Below, in pieces: positions 17,692-25,695 of a DNA stretch of 32,254 nucleotides. The notes beneath the pieces were generated by a model. The model had not been told where the DNA came from and did not search any database. It saw nothing but the letters and a program-made list of their open reading frames with translations. The number at the start of each line of letters is the position of its first letter. Position 1 is the stretch's first letter. Made by a program: the position numbers and the translations under genes. Origin of the DNA: Chloroflexota bacterium (lineage in GTDB: Bacteria; Chloroflexota; Anaerolineae; Promineifilales; Promineifilaceae); NCBI GenBank assembly GCA_003696605.1, contig RFGV01000334.1, forward strand, positions 1 through 32,254, in the 5' to 3' direction.

Positions 17692-18642
17692 ATGGAAACT
17701 GTATCAAGTAGCTCTGCCAAACCCGTTACATCTGCCCTGAAAAAACCGGATGATCTGACACGTATTAAGGGCATTGGTCCTGTTCGGCAAAAATGGTTGC
17801 GAGCGCATTTGGGCATTAATTCGTTTGCTGAACTGGCGAATTTGCAAGTGGATGAACTTTTGGACAGGATGAAAGAGGCAGGGCAAACTGTTTCACCAGA
17901 GGAAGTTGAGTCATGGATTGTGCAGGCAAAAGAGTTGGTCCGGAAAACGGCCGAATCCGATCCCGCTGTTTCAGACGTTTCCCAAAAAACAGCCAAAAAA
18001 CTAAAGAATGGCTGGACGCCCTTCGCTTCGTTTGTGGTAGAGTTTCAGAGCCGCAAGGAAAACGGTGACGTGGCATTTCGAACGTCGGTACATCATGTAG
18101 AGCGAGATACCGGTGAGGTATGGCCTGGAATTGCTGGCGAACAGCTAGGCCAATGGATAGAGACAGTGGTTGATCAGGAAATTCCTGCCCGACAGGCAGA
18201 AGCTGCACAGGAATTGGCAATTCAGTCAGGGGAAGTGCCAGAAATTGCATTGGCACGTGTTCGTGTTTTTCAACCACCAGATGGTCCGCAAATAGGTGGC
18301 CTGGAAGAAGGGCGACAGTTTTTAGGTATGGTGGAGGGAGGAAAGCCGTTTGTTATGGAAGTGGCGCTCAGGCTATCTGGTGATGTGCCAATAACTGTTT
18401 TGCCATCGCCAGAACAGTATGAGGTGCAGTTGTATGTGCGAAATATGGTGACTGGCCTGGATGAAGATGTGCATGCTATGCGGATTGAGCCGCACCAGGA
18501 AGATGACAGGCTTGTGTATCAAGTTGTCTTACCGGCTGGTGGGTTGCAATCGGGTGTGTATCGGCCGAGTGTGTTGATTCGCACGTTGGATAAACGGCCG
18601 TTATACAGCTACATAGAACTCCCGTTGTTGCATGTTATGTAG
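17692..18642 (+). CDS. Helix-hairpin-helix plus beta-sandwich protein, unknown
   Basis: This 316-residue cytoplasmic protein has an unfamiliar overall arrangement. Residues about 20-90 form a helix-hairpin-helix module of the DUF4332/RuvA-like kind: DDLTRIKGIGPVRQKWLRAH, then SFAELANLQVDELLDRM and SPEEVESWIVQAKELV. Such modules usually bind DNA backbone or act as interaction units. A short Lys-rich linker follows, then a region containing FVVEFQSRK and a TSVHHVERDTGEVWPG segment. The C-terminal sandwich (about 220-316) has strand spacing resembling the upstream 149-residue protein. A GAGGA motif precedes the ATG at good spacing. It is probably related functionally to its upstream neighbour; no biochemical role can be assigned. 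Confidence 0.75.
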   Translation: METVSSSSAKPVTSALKKPDDLTRIKGIGPVRQKWLRAHLGINSFAELANLQVDELLDRMKEAGQTVSPEEVESWIVQAKELVRKTAESDPAVSDVSQKTAKKLKNGWTPFASFVVEFQSRKENGDVAFRTSVHHVERDTGEVWPGIAGEQLGQWIETVVDQEIPARQAEAAQELAIQSGEVPEIALARVRVFQPPDGPQIGGLEEGRQFLGMVEGGKPFVMEVALRLSGDVPITVLPSPEQYEVQLYVRNMVTGLDEDVHAMRIEPHQEDDRLVYQVVLPAGGLQSGVYRPSVLIRTLDKRPLYSYIELPLLHVM

Positions 18643-18702
18643 GCAAGAATGTGGTGAAATGTGGTTGTGGAAACGGCCGTTTGTCCGGTGCACCCTTTTA
18701 CC

Positions 18703-18746
18703 GGGTAACAGGCGACTGGGGCAGAGTCCGCCTGTTACCCATTTTT
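18703..18746 (+). terminator. Strong intrinsic terminator between convergent genes
   Basis: GGGTAACAGGCG (18703-18714) pairs perfectly over 12 bp with CGCCTGTTACCC (18729-18740), with a further ACT/AGT pairing inside. ATTTTT follows on the plus strand. It ends the HhH gene; on the minus strand the downstream T-run is weak, so action on the opposing 82-residue gene is doubtful. Confidence 0.88.
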
Positions 18747-18762
18747 GCTTTTACAGCCTGTT

Positions 18763-19011
18763 TCAGGCCACGGCCTCTTCCGCACTGGCTTCTGCCTCGA
18801 CTGTCAGCTTTGGCATCTCATCCGGTGCCTGGAAAAAACTATGAGAAGCTTCCGGATCGCCAAAATTGATATACACCCTGGTTTCAACCAGAATGACATC
18901 ATTCTCATCCACCTCTGCTGCAAAGGCATACCGACACTGCTGGCATTCAAAAATACGCAGACCGCCCGGATACTTTACGTCTTTCATTTTTAATTGATGA
19001 TGTTTAGACAT
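18763..19011 (-). CDS. 82-residue protein with a single CxxC, unknown
   Basis: This small acidic protein has a basic His/Lys-rich start (MSKHHQLKMKDVKYPGG), then RIFECQQCRYAFAAEVDENDVILVETRVYINFG and an acidic Ala/Glu-rich tail (TVEAEASAEEAVA). One CxxC knuckle is present, half of a zinc ribbon, so a metal site would require dimerisation or another partner. I do not recognise a family. GAGGTAG lies just before the ATG. A strong terminator-like hairpin is 17 bp beyond its stop. No copy of the window's palindrome occurs in it or in the neighbouring sulfotransferase gene. Confidence 0.6.
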   Translation of the reverse strand: MSKHHQLKMKDVKYPGGLRIFECQQCRYAFAAEVDENDVILVETRVYINFGDPEASHSFFQAPDEMPKLTVEAEASAEEAVA

Positions 19012-19204
19012 GCTCTACCTCTTTTCCTCCTGCATATTTCGGCAGGGACTGATAACTATATTGTGGCAATTTTGCGGAAAAGTGGTATGGGATTCTTGCC
19101 CCATGACGACAGAGCTATACAGACGCCATTCCAGACAGCAGCCTGCCACCAAAAGATACAAACACTTACTTCAACTGTTTGCTGGGAAAGCTCCCACCCG
19201 CTTT

Positions 19205-19840
19205 TCAGTTTGCTGCATTCTTTTCCAGTTTTTCCTGGCGATTACGATATAAATTCGGATCAATGACATCGGCCATTTGCTTTACATTCAAACTCCCGCC
19301 ACAAAAAGCATTAATTTGCTCAATATATGGCCAGGGATCTGCCAGCATGTCATTATAATGCACATATAAAACGGAAATGTTGGGTTGAGTTGCCAGCCAT
19401 TCCCGCACTGTTTGTAAATGCTTTTCGAATAACATGGCCATTTTTTCATCATCCATGTCATTCGGATTTTCCCCGCGATGTGCCAGCATCTTACGCTGGG
19501 AGGCCAAAATTTCTTTCATGTTCCGGCGCATAAAAATAACGCGATACTCATATTCTGAGGGTAAATGCTTTAATAACGCCGAAATGACCTTTACCGATTT
19601 GCCAACGGCGTCTGGTAACCAGGCTGTATCTCCCTTGTCTAGCTGCTTGACGCGCTCAAATTCATAATAGCCTTTGGGATTGTCTGCGTCAGGGGTGCGT
19701 AATTGATCGGTTAATGGGGGGATACCACCGGCTTCCAGCATTTTCATCATCATAGATGTACCAGAGCGGGGTAAGCCAGACACAATGGTAATGACCTGTT
19801 TTTCTTGTGACTTGAACAGTTTGCTCAGTAGTCCTTTCAT
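19205..19840 (-). CDS. Sulfotransferase-family P-loop protein
   Basis: This 211-residue PAPS-dependent sulfotransferase-like protein transfers, by family, a sulfuryl group from PAPS to a hydroxyl or amine acceptor. The 5'-phosphosulfate-binding loop is GLPRSGTSMMMKML near the N-terminus, followed by NPKGYYEFERVKQL. The 3'-phosphate-binding strand-helix is probably YRVIFMRRNMKEILASQRKML, and LYVHYNDMLADPWPYIEQINAFCG is typical of bacterial members. I chose the ATG at 19840, preceded by CAGGAAG at good spacing, rather than an upstream TTG that would add 15 residues of poor character. The acceptor is unknown. The 193 bp between this gene and the 82-residue gene contain nothing I can identify. 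Confidence 0.82.
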   Translation of the reverse strand: MKGLLSKLFKSQEKQVITIVSGLPRSGTSMMMKMLEAGGIPPLTDQLRTPDADNPKGYYEFERVKQLDKGDTAWLPDAVGKSVKVISALLKHLPSEYEYRVIFMRRNMKEILASQRKMLAHRGENPNDMDDEKMAMLFEKHLQTVREWLATQPNISVLYVHYNDMLADPWPYIEQINAFCGGSLNVKQMADVIDPNLYRNRQEKLEKNAAN

Positions 19841-19925
19841 TCTAGCTTCCTGTAAGTTTGTTGATTCTGGGTATTTTGCGGGCAATAGTGCTCAGATAAT
19901 ACTACCACTTTGCTGCCAATCGTTC

Positions 19926-19982
19926 AAAAAAGGGTGACCGGCGCATTTTTTGCCAGGGATTCACACGGAGGCGCCGGTCACC
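19926..19982 (-). terminator. Intrinsic terminator of the ZntA-like gene
   Basis: On the minus strand the perfect 12-bp stem GGTGACCGGCGC / GCGCCGGTCACC (19971-19982 with 19933-19944, 26-nt loop) is followed by C and six T residues. It begins 38 bp after the stop of the leftward metal ATPase gene. Confidence 0.85.
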
Positions 19983-20020
19983 ATAAGCCTGATGTTTTTG
20001 GGAATGTTTGTTTGGCTTTT

Positions 20021-22225
20021 TTATAGCGAAGTTTGCTTAAGAACTGGCTTAAGTGGGGTGGGAGATTTTAGGCGGCGCATGCCATTGAGGGTTACAAGCA
20101 GGGAGGTGCCAACGTCGGCGAGAACGGCAAGCCACATGCTGCCCAGTCCGGCCAATACGAGTAACAGGAACAGGAGTTTGGTGCCGATGCTGAGGGCGAT
20201 GTTGGCTTGGATTGTTTTCATAGTGGCTCGGCTGAGGCGGATGGCAAAGGGAAGGTGGTCGAGGTTTTCGTTCATGAGGACGATGTCGGCCGTTTCCATT
20301 GCCTGGGCTGTGTTGCCAATGGCAATGCCTACGGAGGCGGCGGCCAGCGCTGGTGTATCGTTGATGCCATCACCAACCATGGCGACTGTGCCGAGTTCAT
20401 TGCGTAAGGTAGAAACTATCTTTACTTTGTCTTCCGGCAGGCAGTTGGCATACACTTCTGTAATACCTGCTTGCTCGGCAATTTTTTGGGCAGTGGTAGC
20501 ATTATCCCCTGTGAGCATTACCAGCCGGTTGATGCCCAGTTCTTGCAGTTGCTTGATGACGGTGCGGGTAGACGGCCGTATCTTATCTGCCACAGCCAAA
20601 AACCCCACATATTCATTATTCTGACTAACCAGCATCGTTGTCAGACCAGCTTCATCTGCCTGGCGTACTGTCTGGCAATAGGGGGTGTGGGGAATTGCCG
20701 AATCGAAATAGGTATGACTGCCAATAAAAATCTGACGGCCGTTTATTTCCCCTTGAATCCCTTTTCCAGTGATGGTTTGCACGTTGTTGGCGGCGGGATA
20801 ACGGCCGTTTACCCCCCGCGCTTCCGATGCACTCAATACCGCTTGCGCCAGTGGGTGATTACTTTGCTCTTCCACGGCACTCGTCAGCGCCAACAAATCA
20901 TCACAATACACACACGACGCCTCGCCTACACAGGCCGCCGCCTCATACCGAACCACAGATGGACGGCCTTCAGTCAAAGTACCCGTCTTGTCAAAAGCAA
21001 TGCCCCGCACCTGACTCAGCGTTTCCAGATGTGCGCCACCCTTAAAAAGGACACCATGCCGTGCCCCATTACTGATAGCACTAATGAGACTGACCGGCGT
21101 GCTGATAACCAGCGCACAAGGGCAGGCAACCACAAGCAATGTTAACCCCCGATATAACCAGCCGGAAGAAGCACCAGTAGGCCAAAATGGTTCTCCGAAG
21201 AACAGCGGCGGTATAATAGCCACCAACATCGCCAATACCACAACCGCAGGGGTATAGTACCGGGCAAACCGGTCCACAAACCGTTGGGCAGGCGCTCGAT
21301 GTTCCTGTGCTTCTTCTACCATACGAATCAGACGGCTAATCGTGTTGTCTTCGGCCCGGTGAGTTACTTCGATAATCAATACGCCTTCACCATTGATGCT
21401 GCTGGCAAACACTTCATCTCCCGGCTGCTTTTCTATCAGACGACTTTCACCAGTAATGGGCGTCTGGTTGACGGATGAATGACCGGAGCGGATACGGCCG
21501 TCCATTGGAATCTGCTCTCCCGGTTTCACCAAAATAACATCCCCCACAGCCAATTCATTTACGGACACACGCCCCTCTGCCGGTTTCAGCCGCATAGCCT
21601 CATTGGGAACGACTGCCATCAGGCTGCGAATCGCGTGACGTGCCCGGCTCGTTGTGTAGCCCTCCATTGCTTCACCAATGGCAAACAGTACCATTACCAG
21701 CCCTGCTTCTGTATATGCACCAATAAACAATGCTCCAATAGCTGCCAGACTCATCAACACATTGATATTAATCTCCCGGTTGATGCGTACTGCCTGCCAC
21801 GCACTCCGAAATACGGGCAGCCCGGCCGTGCCCATTGCCAGCACTGCCAGCCACTCTATCACCGGATGATGAATACCCAGGCCAGGGAGCAATTCGTTAA
21901 ATAAAAGGGAGGGCAAGATAAGTAATGCCCCTACCAGTGCCAGCCGTGTATCCTGTCGCTCCCACAAAAACTGCCAAAATGAGGGAGGGGCAATAGTGGT
22001 TTCCTGGTTTGACGGTGTTTGTACATCATATCCCAGCTCACGAATGCGTTCGATGATTTCGGTATCAGAAACAGTGCCAGAAACGCGCAAAGTTTCTGTG
22101 CTGAAGTTTAGGGAACAGGTATCAACGCCAGGCAGTTTTTTGATGCCCGATTCGATAGTGCGGGCACAACTGGCGCAATCCATGCCGCTTATTTGGAACT
22201 GCTTTTCTTGGGTTGTTTGTTTCAT
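20021..22225 (-). CDS. zntA: P1B-2-type Zn2+/Cd2+/Pb2+ exporting ATPase
   Basis: This 734-residue heavy-metal efflux ATPase of the ZntA/CadA type has one N-terminal HMA domain with GMDCASC (C17, C20). It has TGES at 258-261, the intramembrane CPC at 368-370, the phosphorylated aspartate D412 in DKTGTLTEG, and MVGDGINDTPALA in the nucleotide-hydrolysis hinge. The last helices contain a lysine (TKLLFLL, about 683) and D704 in ADVGTSLLVTLNGMRRL, the residues that define group P1B-2 rather than copper pumps. A cysteine cluster (AACVGEASCVYCDD, about 432-445) in the nucleotide-binding domain is unusual. GAGGTAG precedes the ATG. It lies directly behind a MerR gene, and its promoter, listed separately, is of MerR type. 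Confidence 0.94.
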   Translation of the reverse strand: MKQTTQEKQFQISGMDCASCARTIESGIKKLPGVDTCSLNFSTETLRVSGTVSDTEIIERIRELGYDVQTPSNQETTIAPPSFWQFLWERQDTRLALVGALLILPSLLFNELLPGLGIHHPVIEWLAVLAMGTAGLPVFRSAWQAVRINREININVLMSLAAIGALFIGAYTEAGLVMVLFAIGEAMEGYTTSRARHAIRSLMAVVPNEAMRLKPAEGRVSVNELAVGDVILVKPGEQIPMDGRIRSGHSSVNQTPITGESRLIEKQPGDEVFASSINGEGVLIIEVTHRAEDNTISRLIRMVEEAQEHRAPAQRFVDRFARYYTPAVVVLAMLVAIIPPLFFGEPFWPTGASSGWLYRGLTLLVVACPCALVISTPVSLISAISNGARHGVLFKGGAHLETLSQVRGIAFDKTGTLTEGRPSVVRYEAAACVGEASCVYCDDLLALTSAVEEQSNHPLAQAVLSASEARGVNGRYPAANNVQTITGKGIQGEINGRQIFIGSHTYFDSAIPHTPYCQTVRQADEAGLTTMLVSQNNEYVGFLAVADKIRPSTRTVIKQLQELGINRLVMLTGDNATTAQKIAEQAGITEVYANCLPEDKVKIVSTLRNELGTVAMVGDGINDTPALAAASVGIAIGNTAQAMETADIVLMNENLDHLPFAIRLSRATMKTIQANIALSIGTKLLFLLLVLAGLGSMWLAVLADVGTSLLVTLNGMRRLKSPTPLKPVLKQTSL

Positions 22226-22265
22226 TCGACTACCTCACTTCCGATGCTATATGGATGACAGTCGA

Positions 22266-22297
22266 ATCATACACCTTCAACCTGACTTTAAGGTCAA
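22266..22297 (-). promoter_or_regulatory. MerR-type stretched promoter and dyad operator of the ZntA-like gene
   Basis: On the minus strand TTGACC (22292-22297) and TATGAT (22266-22271) are separated by 20 bp, longer than the optimal 17 and typical of promoters that MerR proteins activate by DNA distortion. Between them lies a 22-bp dyad (22273-22294) with arms ACCTTnAA and TTnAAGGT. The operator touches the last codon of the MerR gene and lies about 48 bp before the ATPase start. This strongly supports metal-induced control of the exporter by the adjacent MerR protein. Confidence 0.85.
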
Positions 22298-23082
22298 GGG
22301 GTTGGGGGGATTTGGTTTTCGGTTTCTTGCTCCAGGGCCAGAAAAAAGCGGGCAAAGATGAATGCGTTTTCGCCACGAGCCACAAAGAGATACCCTTCAT
22401 CGTTGTAAGTTAGTTCTGGCTCAGGATGAGTGTGTACCTGACAGTTGCCTTCCAGTTGTGCCAGTTGTTGCAGCGCGTGACCAATTTCGTCATCGTGGCC
22501 GACAACAAGGATGCAGTAGGCGTCATTTTCTTGCCAGATGTGGAAGTGCCGGTGACGCAGGATGTTAATGATGGTTTGGGCGGTATTGCTGGCCAGTACA
22601 CAGCCTGTGTATCGTCGTAGCCAGTCGAGAATGGTGGTGGAGGTGGGGGGAGCGGCCGGATTGGTGCAGATGTGGGAGAGGAGTTCGTCGAATGGGGTGG
22701 TTGTGTGTTGGGGGTGTTTTTGATGGAGGTCCTGGAGGAAGAGTTCGAGTTCGTGTTGCAGGACAAGGAGTTCGGTGATTTGTTTTTCCAGGGTCATGTA
22801 TCTGGTTTCGGCCGTTTTGATGAGTGTTTTGTCGTTCAGGTTGCCGTGTTCCCATGCATGGAGCAGGGTGCGGATGTCTGCCAGTGAGAAGCCTACTCTT
22901 TGGGCGCGTTGGATCAGGCGCAGGCGTTGTTCTGCTTTCGGGTGGTACAGGCGGTATCCGGCTTCAGAACGGCCGTTTGCCTGGAGTAATCCCTCCTTTT
23001 CGTAATACCGCAAGGTTGATGTGCGGACACCTACCCGTTTTGCCAGTTCACCAATTGTTAGCATGTGTGGTTCTTTTTTCAA
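22294..23082 (-). CDS. MerR-family regulator with an unusual C-terminal domain
   Basis: This 262-residue regulator has a MerR winged helix at about 8-75: MLTIGELAKRVGVRTSTLRYYEKEGLL, then a GYRLYH wing. A long dimerisation helix follows (about 85-122). Typical Zn, Cu or Pb sensors are about 130-150 residues and have a cysteine near the start of that helix; none is seen here, and the first cysteine is C139. Beyond residue 150 there is an extra domain of about 110 residues (ILDWLRRYTGCVLASNTAQ ... EGNCQVHTHPEPELTYND) with Cys and His that might bind the inducer. The start is TTG, chosen because GGAG lies 6 bases upstream; an ATG 18 bases in has no such site. It is upstream of and probably controls the ZntA-like gene. 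Confidence 0.88.
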   Translation of the reverse strand: MKKEPHMLTIGELAKRVGVRTSTLRYYEKEGLLQANGRSEAGYRLYHPKAEQRLRLIQRAQRVGFSLADIRTLLHAWEHGNLNDKTLIKTAETRYMTLEKQITELLVLQHELELFLQDLHQKHPQHTTTPFDELLSHICTNPAAPPTSTTILDWLRRYTGCVLASNTAQTIINILRHRHFHIWQENDAYCILVVGHDDEIGHALQQLAQLEGNCQVHTHPEPELTYNDEGYLFVARGENAFIFARFFLALEQETENQIPPTP

Positions 23083-23127
23083 GGCATGCTCCTTTTCTTG
23101 TTTTTATCATATGAGATTTTGGTTGAT

Positions 23128-23155
23128 TTGACATCTTTGGTGTGTTGCCTATAAT
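23128..23155 (+). promoter_or_regulatory. Consensus sigma-70-like promoter of the mntR-ABC operon
   Basis: TTGACA (23128-23133) and TATAAT (23150-23155) are both perfect hexamers, 16 bp apart, the best housekeeping promoter in the window. The predicted start of transcription falls within the operator pair just downstream. A divergent weaker promoter for the MerR gene (TATGAT on the minus strand near 23108) shares the same intergenic space. Confidence 0.85.
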
Positions 23156-23186
23156 TTAGTCATACCTAAATTTAGATTTGCCTAAA
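23155..23186 (+). promoter_or_regulatory. Tandem DtxR/MntR-type operators, TTTAG-N6-CTAAA twice
   Basis: Two 16-bp inverted repeats abut without a gap: TTTAG-TCATAC-CTAAA (23155-23170) and TTTAG-ATTTGC-CTAAA (23171-23186). The first overlaps the -10 hexamer and both cover the transcription start. Their form resembles DtxR/IdeR/MntR boxes. They lie immediately before the DtxR-family regulator gene, so metal-dependent autorepression of the whole operon is the natural reading. Confidence 0.85.
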
Positions 23187-23197
23187 TTTTTGATTAG

Positions 23198-23935
23198 ATG
23201 CAACGTATTCAAATGACACAAACTTACTCGCAAGCGTTTGAAGATTATCTGAAAGTTATCCACAAGCTGGTGCGGCGAGCCGGGCGGGCAACAACCAGTG
23301 AAATTGCTCGTTGTCTGGATGTCAGGCCGGCTTCGGTGACGGGGATGTTGCAAAAGATGGCGGAGTTGGAGCCGCCGTTGGTGTCATATGAGAAGCATCA
23401 AGGGGCAGTGCTTACGGAGGCGGGGGAGGTAGAGGCTTTGCGGGTTATTCGCCGACATCGGTTGCTGGAGCTGTTTTTGCATGAGTATTTGAATTATAGC
23501 TGGGATGAGGTGCATGAGGAAGCGGAACGGCTGGAGCATGTGATTTCGGATAAGTTGGGGGCGCGTATTGCGGCTTTGCTGGGAGATCCAGATCGGGACC
23601 CGCATGGGCATCCGATTCCTTCGGCTGATTTGGTGTTACGGCCGTTGACGGAGTTCCCTTTGTCCCAATTGCCGGTGGGAGGATGGGGGATTGTGCGGCG
23701 TGTGCGCGATGATGAACCGGCTGTGTTGCGGTATGTCGGGCGGTTGGGGTTACGGCCGTTTGCCCCAATACGGTTGGTGTCCCATGTGGCGCTGGATGGC
23801 ACGTATCATGTTTTGGTGCTGGAGACTGGGGAAACGGTGGTGTTAGGGACGGCCGTTGCCGAGGCCATTTTTGTTGATCACCTGTCTGTGCCGCTAATGA
23901 TTACCAATCAATCCAATGCAGAAGATGAGGACTAA
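23198..23935 (+). CDS. mntR: DtxR/MntR-family metal-dependent repressor
   Basis: This 245-residue metalloregulator has an N-terminal winged helix (SQAFEDYLKVIHKLVRR, then TSEIARCLDVRPASVTGMLQKM). The metal-binding and dimerisation helices follow, with HRLLELFLHEYLNYSWDEVHEEAERLEHVIS and the family's DPHGHPIP turn. A C-terminal SH3/FeoA-like domain runs from about 165 to the end (LPVGGWGIVRRVRDD ... GETVVLGTAVAEAIFV). It probably senses Mn2+ or Fe2+ and shuts down the importer that follows. ATG 23198 is taken as the start; ATG 23213 (MTQTYS) is equally possible because neither has a good Shine-Dalgarno. The substrate-binding gene begins 2 bp after its stop, so the regulator is the first gene of a five-gene operon. 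Confidence 0.9.
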   Translation: MQRIQMTQTYSQAFEDYLKVIHKLVRRAGRATTSEIARCLDVRPASVTGMLQKMAELEPPLVSYEKHQGAVLTEAGEVEALRVIRRHRLLELFLHEYLNYSWDEVHEEAERLEHVISDKLGARIAALLGDPDRDPHGHPIPSADLVLRPLTEFPLSQLPVGGWGIVRRVRDDEPAVLRYVGRLGLRPFAPIRLVSHVALDGTYHVLVLETGETVVLGTAVAEAIFVDHLSVPLMITNQSNAEDED

Positions 23936-23937
23936 AT

Positions 23938-24879
23938 ATGAAGCGAATGGAATTGATTCTATTAATGTTGTTAACGCTGATTGGTCTGGCAGGTTGTGGC
24001 AATGTTGGACAAGGTCGGGCGTTTGCTGCCGATGAGCAACGACTGAAAGTGGTGACTACCACCGGACATATTGCTGATGCTGTGCAGAATGTGGGTGGAG
24101 AGCATGTGGCTGTGGTGGGGTTAATGGGGCCGGGCGTTGATCCGCACTTGTATGTGGCCAGTGAGGGGGATGTGCTTTTGTTGGCAGAAGCGGATGTCAT
24201 TTTTTATAACGGTTTGTTTTTGGAAGCACAGATGGAGAAGGTGTTGGAACGGATTGGGGAACGGAAAACGGCCGTTCCTGTTGCCGAAAGCATCCCCAAA
24301 ACTCGCCTCATTCCATCCAGCACCTATACCGATGAATACGACCCCCACGTCTGGTTTGATGTAGAACTGTGGATGATAGTTGTTGCCACCATTCGCGACA
24401 CACTTATCCAGGCCGATCCCACCCATGCTGCCGACTACGAAGCCAATGCAACCGCCTATCTGGCAAAACTTCAGGATTTACATGAGTATGTCAAATCTCA
24501 GGCAGCACGAGTGCCCGAAAAACAGCGAGTGCTCATTACAGCACATGATGCATTCAGCTACTTTGGGCGTGCCTATGGTTTTGAAGTACGTGGTTTACAA
24601 GGCATCAGCACTGCTTCTGAAGCCAGCACAGCCGATGTGCAGGCATTGGCTGATTTTATTGCTGAACGGCAAATACGGGCATTGTTTATCGAAACATCTG
24701 TACCCGTGCGAAACGTGGAAGCGGTAAAAGCTGCTGTTGCTGCCAGAGGGTTCGAGGTAACAATTGGCGGCTCTCTTTTTTCCGATGCGCTTGGTGATCC
24801 GGGCACACCGGAAGGGACCTATATTGGCGTGGTTCGCCATAACATTGACACCATTGTAACTGCCCTGCTGGGTGAATAA
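23938..24879 (+). CDS. mntA: Metal ABC transporter substrate-binding lipoprotein (MntA/ZnuA/TroA family)
   Basis: This 313-residue cluster A-I solute-binding protein captures Mn2+ or Zn2+ outside the membrane. A lipoprotein signal ends in LAGC with C20 as the lipidated residue. Predicted metal ligands are H70 (GVDPHLY), H137 (YDPHVWFD), E252 (FIETSVP) and D283 (FSDALGD). The His-His-Glu-Asp set is that of Mn2+-binding members such as MntC and PsaA, whereas zinc-specific members usually have three His and a His-rich loop, which is absent here. GAGGA inside the end of mntR serves as ribosome-binding site. It is the second gene of the operon. Confidence 0.92.
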   Translation: MKRMELILLMLLTLIGLAGCGNVGQGRAFAADEQRLKVVTTTGHIADAVQNVGGEHVAVVGLMGPGVDPHLYVASEGDVLLLAEADVIFYNGLFLEAQMEKVLERIGERKTAVPVAESIPKTRLIPSSTYTDEYDPHVWFDVELWMIVVATIRDTLIQADPTHAADYEANATAYLAKLQDLHEYVKSQAARVPEKQRVLITAHDAFSYFGRAYGFEVRGLQGISTASEASTADVQALADFIAERQIRALFIETSVPVRNVEAVKAAVAARGFEVTIGGSLFSDALGDPGTPEGTYIGVVRHNIDTIVTALLGE

Positions 24880-24900
24880 GTGCCAAATTGGGAGGCAAGT

Positions 24901-25692
24901 ATGACAGAAAGACGATTTGCAATTGAAGTGGAAGACCTGACATTAGCATATCAGGACAAGCCGGTGTTGTGGGATATTGATTTGCACGTACCGGAAGGAA
25001 TTTTGATGGCCATTGTGGGGCCAAATGGGGCTGGTAAGACAACTTTGATTAAGACGATTTTAGGGTTGCTGAAACCGGCTGCTGGTCGCATTACGATTTA
25101 TGGCAAGCCGTTTGTGGCACAGCGCAAGCTGGTTGCCTATGTGCCGCAACGGGGGAGTGTGGATTGGGATTTTCCGACAAATGTATTGGATGTGGTGATG
25201 ATGGGGCGATACGGCCGTCTTGGCTGGGTGAAATGGCCGGGTCGCGAAGATCGGGAGTTGGCGATGGAGGCTTTGCGCAAAGTTGGTATGGCCAATTTTG
25301 CCCATCGGCAAATTAGCCAGTTGTCTGGTGGTCAGCAACAACGGACATTTTTGGCGCGGGCGCTGGTACAAGATGCCCAAATTTACTTTATGGACGAGCC
25401 ATTTCAGGGGGTAGATGCCACAACAGAACGGGCAATTATTCAATTGTTGAAGGAGTTGCGCGCGGCTGGAAAAACAGTGGTTGTTGTCCATCATGACTTG
25501 CAGACGGTATCAGAGTATTTTGATTGGGTGACATTATTAAATGTACGTCGCATTGCCAGCGGGCCAGTGTCACAGGTGTTTACAGAAGAGAACTTGCGGT
25601 TGACGTATGGCGGGAAGGTGGCGTTTTTAAGTAAAACGGCCGTTTCCCAAAGCACTCCCGATACACTACAGCCAGCCAGCAGCGGAGGGTAA
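24901..25692 (+). CDS. mntB: Metal ABC transporter ATP-binding protein
   Basis: This is the ATPase subunit of a Mn/Zn-type importer, 263 residues from the chosen ATG. Walker A is GPNGAGKT (40-47), Q-loop Q83, signature LSGGQQQR (141-148), Walker B YFMDEP (162-167) and H-loop H198. The segment [30 protein letters not shown] is characteristic of manganese/zinc/iron chelate uptake ATPases. GGGAGG precedes this ATG; an upstream in-frame GTG at 24880 has no such support. It lies 21 bp after the binding-protein gene and 3 bp before the first permease gene. Confidence 0.93.
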   Translation: MTERRFAIEVEDLTLAYQDKPVLWDIDLHVPEGILMAIVGPNGAGKTTLIKTILGLLKPAAGRITIYGKPFVAQRKLVAYVPQRGSVDWDFPTNVLDVVMMGRYGRLGWVKWPGREDRELAMEALRKVGMANFAHRQISQLSGGQQQRTFLARALVQDAQIYFMDEPFQGVDATTERAIIQLLKELRAAGKTVVVVHHDLQTVSEYFDWVTLLNVRRIASGPVSQVFTEENLRLTYGGKVAFLSKTAVSQSTPDTLQPASSGG

Positions 25693-25695
25693 CCA

